Below, piece after piece: positions 46,725 through 56,578 of a stretch of DNA of 64,000 nt. Both the position numbers and the translations under genes were made by a program. Source of the stretch: Sphingobacterium alimentarium. Lineage in GTDB: Bacteria; Bacteroidota; Bacteroidia; Sphingobacteriales; Sphingobacteriaceae. Below the pieces are notes generated by a model. That model was not told where the DNA came from, searched no databases, and saw nothing but the letters and a program-made list of their open reading frames with translations. The stretch covers positions 1 to 64,000 of the forward strand of contig NZ_SMBZ01000006.1 of the NCBI RefSeq assembly GCF_004342685.1. The letters run 5' to 3'. Every line of letters starts with the position of its first letter. Position 1 is the stretch's first letter.

Positions 46725-46781
46725 ATGAAAAAAACCTTTTTGGGCTTGTTTTTTCTGTGTCCAATACTGGCAATTGGATAA
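46725..46781 (+). other. Orphaned signal-peptide codons of the first M14 gene
   Basis: ATG at 46725 opens an 18-residue hydrophobic signal sequence (MKKTFLGLFFLCPILAIG) that ends at TAA 46779-46781. Exactly in the same frame, after the stop, come LKYPSYNEVVSMVKGF and the M14-type protein. A CAA (Gln) to TAA change would explain it, since Gln after the cleavage site is common in exported proteins of this phylum. Confidence 0.75.
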
Positions 46782-46805
46782 CTGAAATACCCCTCCTACA
46801 ATGAG

Positions 46806-48335
46806 GTGGTATCTATGGTCAAAGGATTCAACACCATGGGATTGGTGTCTAATGATGTCATAGGAAAAAGCTATGGAAATGAGGGCATACCTGTTATCAA
46901 GTTGCAATTGGACAATACAGCAAGACCTACTTTGCTGGTTGTGGCGGGCATAGACGGCAAGCATCCTGCTGGTACGTTAAGTGCCTTACAGCTGACCAAA
47001 AACTTGCTCACCCTGCCTGCGGATTCTTTGCGTAGTATCTTACAGCACAAGTCCATTTGGATCTTACCATTGGCTAATCCCGATGCGTACAAACGCAATA
47101 GTGCCTCCCAAAATTGGATATCGGGCAATGCTCGACAAATAGATAATGACCGCGATGGCCGGATTGACGAAGATTCTCCCAAGGATTTGAATGGGGATGG
47201 TGTAATCGCACAGATGCGTATACAATCCGCGGTAGGAGACTATACGCTGCACAAAACGCATAGCGACATTCTGGTACAAGCAGATAGATCTAGGGGACAA
47301 ATCGGTTCTTATTTGATTCTTCCTGAAGGAGAAGATCAAGATTTTGACGGTAAATATGGAGAAGATGGTGCTAGCGGTGTCAATATTGATCGCAATTTCA
47401 CGTTCGATTATCCAGCTTTCATGCCCGAGAGTGGCGACTATGCTGCATCAGAACCTGAAACACGTGCGCTGATCGACTTTGTATTTGAGAATCCACAGAT
47501 AGCGAGTGTAATACATTTTGGCTTGAACAATAATCTTTCGGAGCCAGAGAAATCGGATGGCCGCTCGAGTAATCAGCGGATAGTCAAATCCTGGAGTGCT
47601 AGCGACGCAGAAGTATCTAAGTATATTTCTTCGATCTATAAGGACATAACCAAATCTTTAGGCGAAGCGACCAAAATGCCTGCTCAATCGGGCAATTTTA
47701 CCAATACGGCGTACTATCATCTGGGTAAATTTAGTTTTGCAACGCCAGTATGGTGGCCTTCTGTGGTGGATTCTGCTAAAAATGTTGCTAAAGCATCCGG
47801 CGATGCCAACGAAACATTCTATTCCTGGGTGAAGCAAAATAATGTCCAAGGAGCAATATTACCATGGCAGAAGGTCAATCATCCCAATTTTCCAAATCAG
47901 CAGGTCGAAGTAGGGGGCGTAGTGGAAGCATTTAAGAACAACCCGCCTGTAGAATATTTAGAACCTGCCGTGAAGCTGCATACGGATTTCGTTGTTAAGG
48001 TGGTTGAAAATATGGCCAAGCTCGTATTTGATGCACCAAAGGTCACTGCTTTGGGAAATGATATATATCGTGTCGAACTATCGGTAATGAATGTCGGTAT
48101 GATGCCTACTTACCCCGAGCTAGCGGACAGGATTCGGTATGTTTCGCGATTCAAGACTGTTTGTGATTTGGCGGGCAATCAGCAATTTTTGAGCGGTAAG
48201 CGCTTACAGCTTTACCCCTCGTTAGCAGGAGCAGCATCACAGACTTTTTCTTGGTTAATCAAAGGAAAAGGAACAGTTAAGATAAAAGCGGGATGTCCGA
48301 CTTCCGGTGAGCAAATGTTAGAAGTGAAATTATAA
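46806..48335 (+). CDS. M14-like peptidase, probably inactive and cut off from its signal peptide
   Basis: The frame gives 509 residues from a GTG. Its true beginning is the signal peptide at 46725, separated by an in-frame TAA, so the exported product may no longer be made. The fold resembles M14 carboxypeptidases, like the next gene, but the HxxE zinc motif is missing: the corresponding stretch reads AGIDGKHPAGT, and the later region has VIHFGLNNN instead of the usual H in SYHNYGG. Asp-rich calcium-like loops (DNDRDGRIDED, DLNGDG, DQDFDGKYGED) are present. It may have been a non-catalytic paralogue even before the nonsense change. The next M14 gene starts 13 nt after this one, so they share a transcript. 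Confidence 0.7.
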   Translation: MVSMVKGFNTMGLVSNDVIGKSYGNEGIPVIKLQLDNTARPTLLVVAGIDGKHPAGTLSALQLTKNLLTLPADSLRSILQHKSIWILPLANPDAYKRNSASQNWISGNARQIDNDRDGRIDEDSPKDLNGDGVIAQMRIQSAVGDYTLHKTHSDILVQADRSRGQIGSYLILPEGEDQDFDGKYGEDGASGVNIDRNFTFDYPAFMPESGDYAASEPETRALIDFVFENPQIASVIHFGLNNNLSEPEKSDGRSSNQRIVKSWSASDAEVSKYISSIYKDITKSLGEATKMPAQSGNFTNTAYYHLGKFSFATPVWWPSVVDSAKNVAKASGDANETFYSWVKQNNVQGAILPWQKVNHPNFPNQQVEVGGVVEAFKNNPPVEYLEPAVKLHTDFVVKVVENMAKLVFDAPKVTALGNDIYRVELSVMNVGMMPTYPELADRIRYVSRFKTVCDLAGNQQFLSGKRLQLYPSLAGAASQTFSWLIKGKGTVKIKAGCPTSGEQMLEVKL

Positions 48336-48348
48336 AACTCTGTCAACA

Positions 48349-50112
48349 ATGAAAATCAAATATATATTACTATCCTTATTCTTAGGAGCGACAGTCAGCA
48401 CCACGTTGATGGCTCAAAAAGAAAATAAAGATATTGATGTCCCAGGACTACGAGCAATAGGTTCACCAGCGAACCCAAAAGTGCCTATGAACTGGAATCG
48501 GTATCATGACAATAAACAAATAGAACAATTTGGTAGGGACCTACAGAAAGCTTATCCAAATTTGGTGAAATATGAATCCATCGGTAAATCCTACGAAGGT
48601 CGAGACATCTATGTGCTTACTGTTTCGGATTTTAGTACGGCCAACACCGACCGCAAGCCGGGGCTCTGGATAGATGGCAATATTCACGCAAACGAATTGC
48701 AAGGTTCGGAAATTGCGATGTACACCGCCTGGTATCTGGTTGAAAATTTCCATCAAGTACCCTTTATTAAAGAGCTACTGAAGGATAAAGTATTTTATAT
48801 AGCGCCGACAATAAATCCTGACTCCCGTGACTATTTTATATACGAACCCAACACCATGCACTCCTCGCGTACAGGACGCCGACCATTTGATAATGATGGC
48901 GATGGTTTGGTAGCAGAAGATTTATTTGATGACCTAGACGGAGATGGTCACATCGTCATGATGCGCCGTAAATCCAAAACGGGCAGATACAAAGTGGATC
49001 CTGATAATCCAAACAGAATGATATTGGCCAAACCTGGAGAAGTGGGCCAGTACGAAATGCTGGGTTTTGAAGGGATAGATAATGATGGAGATGGACTGGT
49101 AAATGAAGATATAACCGGCACATATGACCCTAACCGCGATTGGGGATGGAATTGGCAACCTGGATATGTGCAAAGTGGTGCGCTATATTACCCGGGAACA
49201 TTACCTGAGACCATGGCAGTGAAAAATTTCTTTTTCAAGCATCCCAACATCGCTGGTGCACAATCCTATCACAACTACGGTGGGATGATCCTTCGTGGTC
49301 CCGGTGCAGCAGAAGATGAAAAATACTACTCTAGACGTGATGTGCAAGTGTATGATGCGCTAGGTAAAGTGGGCGAAAAGATGCTTCCAGGATATAATTA
49401 TATTGTCATTCACAAGGATTTATACACCGTATATGGCGGAGAAATAGATTTCTTTTCATTGGCTAGAGGTATTTACACTTTTTCCAATGAGCTGATGACG
49501 ACATACAAATTGTTCTATAATAAACAGGAAGCAAGTAATCGCCAGAGTAATGAATATTATGAATTCGACAAATTACTCTTATTTGGCGATGCGTATGTGC
49601 CATGGAAAGAATTCGACCACCCTCAATTTGGTAAAATCGAAATCGGTGGAGCGAAGAAAAATTATACACGTAATCACCCTGGCTTTTTATTGCTAGAAGA
49701 TGCTCATCGTAATGCGGCATTTACGATTTATCATGCTTATCACACGCCTAAGCTGGAGTTTTCTGATGTTGAAGTCAAATCCTTAGGCAATAATCTTTAC
49801 GAAGTAAAAGCTTCGGTTTGGAACAGTAGGATTATTCCAACGCATTCGGATCATGATGTGAGAAACAAAATTAATAGACCTAATTATATCAGTATAAAAG
49901 GTGTGGAGGTCGTGACGGGAATGCGTGTCTTGAACAATGATTTCAATGTGACGGATGAGCAGAAATACAAACCTGAGCGCATAGAAATCCCTTCTATAGA
50001 CGGTATGTCTGAAGTAAAAGTAAAATGGATAGTGAAAGGTAATCCCAATAAAGCAACGATTACTGTGGATAGTGAAAAAGGCGGCGTCATCGAAACAGAA
50101 GTTAAAAGTTAA
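48349..50112 (+). CDS. Exported M14 family zinc carboxypeptidase
   Basis: A 587-residue exported metallopeptidase. It has a signal peptide ending in TLMAQ. Zinc ligands are in GNIHANELQGSE (HxxE) and SYHNYGGMI (third His), with the candidate catalytic Glu in TFSNELMTTY. An insertion with Asp-rich loops (NDGDGLVAED, DLDGDGHI, DNDGDGLVNED) may bind calcium. A beta-rich C-terminal region follows about residue 470. Such enzymes trim C-terminal residues from peptides outside the cytoplasm. Unlike its upstream neighbour it looks intact. Confidence 0.88.
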   Translation: MKIKYILLSLFLGATVSTTLMAQKENKDIDVPGLRAIGSPANPKVPMNWNRYHDNKQIEQFGRDLQKAYPNLVKYESIGKSYEGRDIYVLTVSDFSTANTDRKPGLWIDGNIHANELQGSEIAMYTAWYLVENFHQVPFIKELLKDKVFYIAPTINPDSRDYFIYEPNTMHSSRTGRRPFDNDGDGLVAEDLFDDLDGDGHIVMMRRKSKTGRYKVDPDNPNRMILAKPGEVGQYEMLGFEGIDNDGDGLVNEDITGTYDPNRDWGWNWQPGYVQSGALYYPGTLPETMAVKNFFFKHPNIAGAQSYHNYGGMILRGPGAAEDEKYYSRRDVQVYDALGKVGEKMLPGYNYIVIHKDLYTVYGGEIDFFSLARGIYTFSNELMTTYKLFYNKQEASNRQSNEYYEFDKLLLFGDAYVPWKEFDHPQFGKIEIGGAKKNYTRNHPGFLLLEDAHRNAAFTIYHAYHTPKLEFSDVEVKSLGNNLYEVKASVWNSRIIPTHSDHDVRNKINRPNYISIKGVEVVTGMRVLNNDFNVTDEQKYKPERIEIPSIDGMSEVKVKWIVKGNPNKATITVDSEKGGVIETEVKS

Positions 50113-50155
50113 AACAAACAAAGGGTTACTAAAAATAGTAACCCTTTGTTTGTTT
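50112..50155. terminator. Bidirectional terminator between M14 and araR genes
   Basis: A perfect 20-bp stem (AAACAAACAAAGGGTTACTA / TAGTAACCCTTTGTTTGTTT) with an AAAA loop links the stop codons of two convergent genes. T-rich arms serve both directions. Confidence 0.88.
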
Positions 50156-50849
50156 ATTCTCCATACCAGCCTGGTAAAAAGTTTAGAAACGTCATGATTT
50201 TCTCTTTGTAGATAGATTTGTCTACCTTATAATAATAGGCTCCTTTTTTAGAATTCTCTTTGTCCTTTTCGTCGAGTTTAATCAATAATTTGGAAGCCAA
50301 TAGTTTCCTAGTGAAATTCCTTTTATCCAATTGGTTCTGGTAAATAGCCTCATATAACAAGGTGATTTGCGGAATCGTGAATTTATCTGACAGTAACTCA
50401 AAAAGGATAGGATACAATGCAGCTTTTTTCTTTAATTTATTATGAGCTTGCGTCACCATTTCATTGTGGTCGAAGATCAAAGGCGGACATTGGTCCAGTG
50501 CAAACCATCTTGCTTTATATTCTGTGCTGAGGATTTCTGTATTAATGAGTGCGAAATAACATAAGCTGACGACACGTTCATAAGGTTCGCGGTCGGGAGC
50601 GCCAAAAACCGCAAATTGCTCCATATATATATGGTCCAGCCCTGTCAAGGACTTCAATACGCGCTGTGCAGCATCATCTGGTGACTCGTTCTCTTCCACG
50701 AAACCTCCCATCAAACTCCATTTTCCCTTCTCCGGCTCAAAATCACGTTGGATTAATAATATTTCTAATTCTTCTTTATTAAATCCAAAAATAATGCAGT
50801 CGACAGCTAAATGTATCTTTTTATTCTTGTTGTAGAAGTCTAAAGTCAT
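50154..50849 (-). CDS. araR: Nudix-type transcriptional regulator of arabinose use (AraR-like)
   Basis: A 231-residue protein with an N-terminal Nudix fold (ILLIQRDFEPEKGKWSLMGG) whose Nudix box is degenerate: the usual REUXEE is replaced by QRVLKSLTG, so hydrolysis is unlikely and ligand sensing is expected. The C-terminal part (about 145-225) has a winged-helix character (FTIPQITLLYEAIYQNQLDK). Homologues of this NrtR-related type act as arabinose regulators in Bacteroides (BT0354 in B. thetaiotaomicron). It is divergent from araB, with a palindrome between them, and ends in a shared terminator. Confidence 0.85.
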   Translation of the reverse strand: MTLDFYNKNKKIHLAVDCIIFGFNKEELEILLIQRDFEPEKGKWSLMGGFVEENESPDDAAQRVLKSLTGLDHIYMEQFAVFGAPDREPYERVVSLCYFALINTEILSTEYKARWFALDQCPPLIFDHNEMVTQAHNKLKKKAALYPILFELLSDKFTIPQITLLYEAIYQNQLDKRNFTRKLLASKLLIKLDEKDKENSKKGAYYYKVDKSIYKEKIMTFLNFLPGWYGE

Positions 50850-50898
50850 GTCTTATAAGTTAATAATTGTATAAAAATTAAAAAAAAATTTTAAACTT

Positions 50899-50946
50899 CA
50901 AAAATAAGTGTTAATTTGACACTAAATAAAAGGCGTCTTGCCTTTG
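50899..50946. promoter_or_regulatory. Divergent araR/araB promoters with overlapping palindrome
   Basis: The palindrome AGTGTTAATTTGACACT (50907-50923, one mismatched pair) sits between the two genes. Immediately beside it on the minus strand is TATTTTTG (50899-50906), a perfect -7 element for araR. On the plus strand TTTG (50915-50918) lies inside the palindrome and is followed after 20 nt by TGCCTTTG (50939-50946), a 7/8 match to TAnnTTTG, 33 nt before araB. A repressor bound to the palindrome could block both promoters. That this is the AraR operator is inferred from position. Confidence 0.6.
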
Positions 50947-50979
50947 ATAACAATTATAAACAGCATAATCAAATACATA

Positions 50980-52629
50980 ATGAATAATCCTTGCGTTATA
51001 GGGGTAGATTTTGGCAGCGATTCCGTACGTGCAATTTTGGTAGATGCGACGAATGGTCAGGAGCTAGCATCACGTGTAAGTTATTACCCGCGATGGAAAA
51101 TGGGATTATATTGTAATCCTGCTATTAATCAATTCAGACAACATCCTTTAGATTTTTTGGAATCAATCGAAGAAGTAATAAAGGGCTGCTTATCCGATGT
51201 TTCTGCAGAAATAGCCCATAAAGTGGTTGGAATTTCGGTGGACACTACTGGTTCCACTCCCGTTGCAGTGAATCGTCAAGGGACACCGCTGGCATTGACG
51301 GAAGAGTTTGCGGAGAATCCAAACGCCATGTTTGTATTGTGGAAAGACCACACCTCCATTAAAGAAGCTAGCGAAATCAATCAGCATGCAAAAAAATATA
51401 AAATTGATTATTTAAAGTATGTGGGAGGCGTTTATTCATCGGAGTGGTTTTGGGCAAAGATGTTACACGTTCTACGAGCTGATGAGAAAGTACAGCGTGC
51501 AGCTTATACATGGGTAGAGCATTGTGACTGGATTCCGTTTGCACTGACAGGAGGGAACGATGTGACATTGTTGAAAAGAGGAGTTTGTGCTGCAGGTCAC
51601 AAAGGATTATGGGCAGAAGAATTTAACGGATATCCACCAAATGAGTTCTTCTCTGCATTAGATCCGTTGTTAAAAGACCAAGTACAGCGTCTAGGGACAT
51701 TAACCTACACTTCTGATCAAGCTGTGGGGACATTGTCTCCGGAGTGGGCTGCGAAATTAGGTCTAAGTACAAGTGTGGTAGTGGGTGTAGGTGCGTTTGA
51801 CTGTCACATGGGTGCAGTCGGAGGGGAGATTGAACCTTACTATCTAAGTAAAATAATAGGAACTTCCACTTGTGATATTTTAGTCGCTCCTGATAAATTG
51901 GATTACACCTTAAAAGGTATTTGTGGACAGGTAAATGGTTCTGTCATCCCCAATATGGTTGGCTTGGAAGCTGGACAATCTGCCTTTGGCGATGCATATG
52001 CTTGGTTCAAAAATATTCTAATGTGGCCCCTACAAAATATCTATGAAATGGAAGAGTCAAAACTTCAAGAGATCGAATCGACTCTTCTTTCTAAACTGAA
52101 TGAAAAGGCCAGTGCTATTCTACCAGACGTAAAACATACCCTATCGGTGGACTGGCTAAACGGTCGACGCACCCCATTCGCCAATCAAAATCTTAAAGCT
52201 TCCTTATTGGATTTAAATCTGGGGACGGATACGGTGTTGCTTTATCGCGCTATCGTCGAATCCACTTGTTTCGGAGCTAGAAAGATTGTGGAGTGTTTTG
52301 TAAACCAGGGAATTCCCGTGAAAGGCATTATCGCTATGGGGGGTATTCCTAAAAAATCACATTTCATCATGCAGATGATGGCCGATACATTGAATATGCC
52401 TATTAAAGTTCACAAATCGGATCAAACTTGTGCGTTAGGGGCGGCGATGTTTGCTGCCGTTGCAGCAGAGGTATATACCAATGTGGAAGAAGCCATGAAA
52501 AATATGGGGCAAGGATTTGAACAAACCTACTATCCCAATGAAGATGTCGTGCCTATCTATCAAAAAAGATATGAACGGTATTTGGAGGCAGGTGAGGTTT
52601 TAGAAAATAATCTATACGATGTACAATAA
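50980..52629 (+). CDS. araB: Ribulokinase
   Basis: A 549-residue FGGY-family kinase phosphorylating L-ribulose, the second step of arabinose use. It opens with VIGVDFGSDSVRAILVDATNG and has GISVDTTGSTPVAV near residue 80, the C-terminal nucleotide-binding stretch IIAMGGIPKKSHFIMQMMAD and CALGAAMFAAVAAEVY. The ATG at 50980 is chosen over an upstream TTG at 50938, which would start inside the -7 promoter region. Its stop overlaps the araD start by 11 nt. Confidence 0.95.
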   Translation: MNNPCVIGVDFGSDSVRAILVDATNGQELASRVSYYPRWKMGLYCNPAINQFRQHPLDFLESIEEVIKGCLSDVSAEIAHKVVGISVDTTGSTPVAVNRQGTPLALTEEFAENPNAMFVLWKDHTSIKEASEINQHAKKYKIDYLKYVGGVYSSEWFWAKMLHVLRADEKVQRAAYTWVEHCDWIPFALTGGNDVTLLKRGVCAAGHKGLWAEEFNGYPPNEFFSALDPLLKDQVQRLGTLTYTSDQAVGTLSPEWAAKLGLSTSVVVGVGAFDCHMGAVGGEIEPYYLSKIIGTSTCDILVAPDKLDYTLKGICGQVNGSVIPNMVGLEAGQSAFGDAYAWFKNILMWPLQNIYEMEESKLQEIESTLLSKLNEKASAILPDVKHTLSVDWLNGRRTPFANQNLKASLLDLNLGTDTVLLYRAIVESTCFGARKIVECFVNQGIPVKGIIAMGGIPKKSHFIMQMMADTLNMPIKVHKSDQTCALGAAMFAAVAAEVYTNVEEAMKNMGQGFEQTYYPNEDVVPIYQKRYERYLEAGEVLENNLYDVQ

Positions 52630-53316
52630 TATAAAAGAAGAAGCTTACGAAGCGAATATGAACTTGACCAAGTTAGGTTTGGTGAAGTTTACTTTTGGAA
52701 ATGTTAGTGTGTTTGATCAGCAGAAAGGAGTGTTCGCGATTAAACCTAGTGGCGTTCCTTATGAACTATTAAAAGCGGATGATATAGTGATTGTGGATTT
52801 GGATGCTCAGGTGGTTGAAGGTACACTTCGTCCATCTTCGGACACCAAAACGCATGCCGTATTGTATAAAGAATGGCCTGAATTAGGTGCTCTATAGTAC
52901 ATACCCATTCGGTATATGGTACAGCTTGGGCACAAGCGAATCGCAGCATCCCAATTTACGGGACCACCCATGCGGATCATTTGACCACAGATATTCCCTG
53001 TGCCCCTGCGATGTCAGATGATATGATAGCTGGAAATTATGAATATCAGACAGGTTATCAAATAATCAATCACTTCAGAGAGGCAGGATTAAATCATGAG
53101 GAAGTTCAGATGATTTTGGTTGGCAATCACGCGCCTTTCACTTGGGGAAAAGATGGAAAACAGGCTGTATATAATGCCGCCGTTTTAGAATATGTTGCGG
53201 AACTAGCATTCCTTTCAGAAGGAATAAATCCACAAATTGAGCGCTTGAAAGCCTCATTAATTAAGAAACATTATGAACGTAAGCATGGCAACAATGCTTA
53301 CTATGGACAACAATAA
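52619..53316 (+). pseudogene. araD: L-ribulose-5-phosphate 4-epimerase gene with a 2-bp frameshift
   Basis: The first 92 codons (to TAG 52895-52897) and the continuing frame from about 52897 to 53316 together make a full-length AraD of about 231 residues. The reading CTA-TA-GTA at 52892-52899 contains an extra TA; removing it joins GAL to VHTHS, the family's zinc-binding HTH motif, and continues WAQANRSIPIYGTTHADHLT. The rest of AraD is normal (GNVSVFD, KPSGVPYELL, SSDTKTHAVLY, GNHAPFTWG). The enzyme converts L-ribulose 5-phosphate to D-xylulose 5-phosphate. A sequencing or assembly error in the TATA stretch is a serious alternative, because both flanking genes are intact. Confidence 0.85.
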
Positions 53317-53342
53317 ATTATATCAAAAAACCTAAATTAAAC

Positions 53343-54842
53343 ATGATATCATTAAATACATTAGAGGTTTGGTTTATCACAGGAAGCCAAGACCTTTACG
53401 GGGAAGAAACGTTACGTCAAGCGGCAGATCATTCCAAAGAAATCGCGGCATATTTTGACCAACATGAGGGCATACCTGTTCGTGTGGTCTTTAAACCAAT
53501 TGTTAGAAATACGGAAGAAATATATAAAACGATTCTAGAGGCCAATCATACTGAAAATTGTATTGGTTTGATTACCTGGATGCACACATTTTCCCCAGCG
53601 AAAATGTGGATCCGCGGTTTACAAATATTGAATAAACCTTTATTGCATTTGCATACGCAATACAATCGTGATATTCCATGGGATACTATTGATATGGATT
53701 TTATGAATCTTAATCAAAGTGCACATGGGGACCGTGAGTTTGGCTTCATCGTGTCAAGAATGCGTCTGCCACGTAAAGTTGTAACAGGTCACTGGCAAGA
53801 TCCGGAAGTGGCTGAGCGTATTAATGTGTGGTGTCGTGCCGCCGCAGCATGGGCGGATTGGCAAGGTGCAAAATTTGTGCGTTTTGGTGATAATATGCGC
53901 TATGTGGCTGTGACTGAGGGTGACAAAGTAGAGGCCGAAGTAAAATTTGGATTTTCAGTTAATACACATGGGATTGGGGACTTGGTAAAAGAAATAGATC
54001 AAGTGTCTGAGGATGCTGTAAAAGCATTATTAAAAGAATATGAAGAGCAATATATCCTGTCCGAAGATGTATTGGAAGGAGGAAAATTCCGTACAAATGT
54101 ATACGATGCGGCTAAGATTGAGCTGGGTCTTCGTTCATTTTTAGAAAAAGGAAATTATAAAGGTTTTACAGATACATTTGAGGATTTGTACGGACTACCT
54201 CAACTGCCGGGTTTAGCTGTACAGCGTTTAATGGCCGAAGGATATGCTTTTGCAGGAGAAGGGGATTGGAAAACGCCAGCTATGGTGCGTGCTTGCAAAG
54301 TAATGGCAACAGGATATGATGGGGCTAATGCCTTTATGGAAGATTATACTTACCATTTTGACCCTGCTAATGCAATGGTATTGGGTTCGCACATGTTGGA
54401 GGTGGATGCTTCTTTGGCAGCTAGCAAACCAAAATTGGAAGTTCACCCATTGGGAATTGGTGGCAAAGCGGATCCTGCGCGTCTGGTATTTGATTCAAAA
54501 GGAGGTCCAGCTTTCAACGCTTCACTCGTAGATATGGGCGATAGATTCCGTTTGGTGGTAAATACCGTGCAAGGTGTTGAGGTGACCAATGAATTACCAA
54601 AATTACCAGTCGCTCGTGTATTGTGGAAGCCTGAACCGGACATGAAAACAGGCTGTACAGCATGGATATACGCTGGAGGTGCACATCATACAGTTTATAG
54701 CCAAAATCTTACAACGGAGTATATGGAAGATTTTGCGAGAATCGCTAAATTGGAGCTGATTGTAATTGATAAATCAACCAAATTAAATCAATTCGAAAAA
54801 GAGTTGAGAAACAGTGAACTGTATTATAAACTTCAAAACTAA
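53343..54842 (+). CDS. araA: L-arabinose isomerase
   Basis: A 499-residue isomerase converting L-arabinose to L-ribulose. It opens with [19 protein letters not shown]. Expected catalytic and metal-binding residues are seen in [13 protein letters not shown] (Glu), [11 protein letters not shown] (Glu), LGSHMLEV (His) and [11 protein letters not shown] (His). The length is as in E. coli AraA (500). It lies 27 nt after araD and just before the symporter gene. Confidence 0.96.
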   Translation: MISLNTLEVWFITGSQDLYGEETLRQAADHSKEIAAYFDQHEGIPVRVVFKPIVRNTEEIYKTILEANHTENCIGLITWMHTFSPAKMWIRGLQILNKPLLHLHTQYNRDIPWDTIDMDFMNLNQSAHGDREFGFIVSRMRLPRKVVTGHWQDPEVAERINVWCRAAAAWADWQGAKFVRFGDNMRYVAVTEGDKVEAEVKFGFSVNTHGIGDLVKEIDQVSEDAVKALLKEYEEQYILSEDVLEGGKFRTNVYDAAKIELGLRSFLEKGNYKGFTDTFEDLYGLPQLPGLAVQRLMAEGYAFAGEGDWKTPAMVRACKVMATGYDGANAFMEDYTYHFDPANAMVLGSHMLEVDASLAASKPKLEVHPLGIGGKADPARLVFDSKGGPAFNASLVDMGDRFRLVVNTVQGVEVTNELPKLPVARVLWKPEPDMKTGCTAWIYAGGAHHTVYSQNLTTEYMEDFARIAKLELIVIDKSTKLNQFEKELRNSELYYKLQN

Positions 54843-54860
54843 CCTGTCTTCATTTAATAT

Positions 54861-56558
54861 ATGGAAAAGTTTGCAACTATTGACTACGTCATTTTCCTCA
54901 TTTATTTTGTCGTGGTCGCTGGCTATGGATTCTATGTGTATAGCAAGCAAAAAAGAGATTCTGCAAGTAGTAAAGATTATTTTTTGGCTGAAGGATCATT
55001 AACCTGGTGGGCTATCGGTGCCAGTCTAATTGCGTCTAATATTTCAGCTGAACAATTTATTGGTATGAGTGGTAATGGTTTTACAGTGGGTATTGCCGTT
55101 GCTGCTTATGAGTGGATTGCTGCTATTGCATTGATTATTGTGGCTGTATGGTTCATACCTGTTTATCTCAAAAATAAGATATTCACCATGCCCCAGTTCT
55201 TGAAGCAACGCTACAATGAAACAACCAGCCTTATCATGGCGATATTTTGGTTGTTCTTGTATGTGTTTGTGAATTTAACATCTATTCTTTATTTAGGTGC
55301 GCTAGCTATCAGTAATTTAGGTGGTGGTGAGTACTTCCATATTATTATGATTGCCTTAGCCGTATTTGCTATTGTAATTACCTTGGGTGGTATGAAAGTT
55401 ATCGGTTATACCGATGTAATTCAGGTCGTCGTGTTGATTGTCGGAGGTCTAGCTACAACTTATATCGCTTTGACATTAGTCTCAGAACATTTTGGATTAG
55501 GAAAAGATGTAATGGCCGGTTTCAAACAATTGATGGTTGATTCGCCTAAGCATTTTAACCTTATCGTAGATAAACCAACGGCTGATAGTACGCAAGAGGA
55601 GGTAAATAAATACTTAATGCTTCCTGGTATTGGAATGTATTTGGCGGGTATTTGGATTGTGAATTTGAATTATTGGGGTTGTAATCAATACATCACTCAG
55701 CGCGCTTTGGGAGCGGATTTGAAGACAGCACGTACAGGTATATTATTCGCTGGTTTTTTAAAATTATTAATGCCTGTGATCGTGATGTTGCCGGGTATTG
55801 CAGCTTACGTACTCTATAAAAACGGGGCATTACAAAATGAGATGGCACCGGGCGGCAATTTCAACCCAGATAATGCATACTCTGCTATTTTAGGATTCTT
55901 GCCTAATGGTATGAAGGGTCTTTCTTTGGCAGCTTTGACGGCAGCTATTGTAGCATCTTTAGCTGGTAAAGCGAACAGTATTGCGACCATCTTTACGATG
56001 GATATTTACAATAAATACATTGATAAAGGCGCCTCAGAACGCAAACTCATTAATGTAGGTAAAGTCACTATTATTATTTCCATTCTAGTTTCGGTATTTT
56101 TTACATGGGACGACCTGTTAGGAATTGGTGGTGCAGGTGGTTTTACATTTATCCAAAAGTATACAGGCTTTATTTCTCCTGGAGTGTTTGCCATGTTCTT
56201 GTTGGGGATGTTCTGGAAGAGAACTACAGGTTCTGCCGCTATCGTAGGATTGATCACAGGATTTGTACTTTCGATAGTATTCAATAATTACGCTCCAACG
56301 TGGTTTGGTCCGGAAACATTCTTGTACACAGCCTACATAAATTCCGCAGGGGAATATGAGATTCCTTTCCAAATATGTATGGGTCTGGCTTTTATGTTTA
56401 CCATGATTCTCATGATTGCCGTAAGTTTATTTGGTCCGAAAGAAAATCCTAAAGGCCTAGAATTGGATTCAAAAATGTTCAAAGTAGAGCCTTCTGTAAT
56501 GGTGATGATTGTGATTACTTTACTTTTAGTAGGTGCACTGTACGTTAAATTTTGGTAA
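54861..56558 (+). CDS. Sodium:solute symporter, probable L-arabinose importer
   Basis: A 565-residue membrane protein of the SSS family with about 13-14 hydrophobic segments. Typical motifs are SSKDYFLAEGSLTWWAIGAS, LIASNISAEQFIGMSGNGF (both in part) and WIVNLNYWGCNQYITQRALGA. By position, between araA and galM, it probably imports L-arabinose with sodium, as its counterpart in the Bacteroides arabinose cluster is thought to. The related glucose/galactose transporter activity cannot be excluded. Confidence 0.85.
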   Translation: MEKFATIDYVIFLIYFVVVAGYGFYVYSKQKRDSASSKDYFLAEGSLTWWAIGASLIASNISAEQFIGMSGNGFTVGIAVAAYEWIAAIALIIVAVWFIPVYLKNKIFTMPQFLKQRYNETTSLIMAIFWLFLYVFVNLTSILYLGALAISNLGGGEYFHIIMIALAVFAIVITLGGMKVIGYTDVIQVVVLIVGGLATTYIALTLVSEHFGLGKDVMAGFKQLMVDSPKHFNLIVDKPTADSTQEEVNKYLMLPGIGMYLAGIWIVNLNYWGCNQYITQRALGADLKTARTGILFAGFLKLLMPVIVMLPGIAAYVLYKNGALQNEMAPGGNFNPDNAYSAILGFLPNGMKGLSLAALTAAIVASLAGKANSIATIFTMDIYNKYIDKGASERKLINVGKVTIIISILVSVFFTWDDLLGIGGAGGFTFIQKYTGFISPGVFAMFLLGMFWKRTTGSAAIVGLITGFVLSIVFNNYAPTWFGPETFLYTAYINSAGEYEIPFQICMGLAFMFTMILMIAVSLFGPKENPKGLELDSKMFKVEPSVMVMIVITLLLVGALYVKFW

Positions 56559-56578
56559 TTTCAATAAAACTAAAAATT

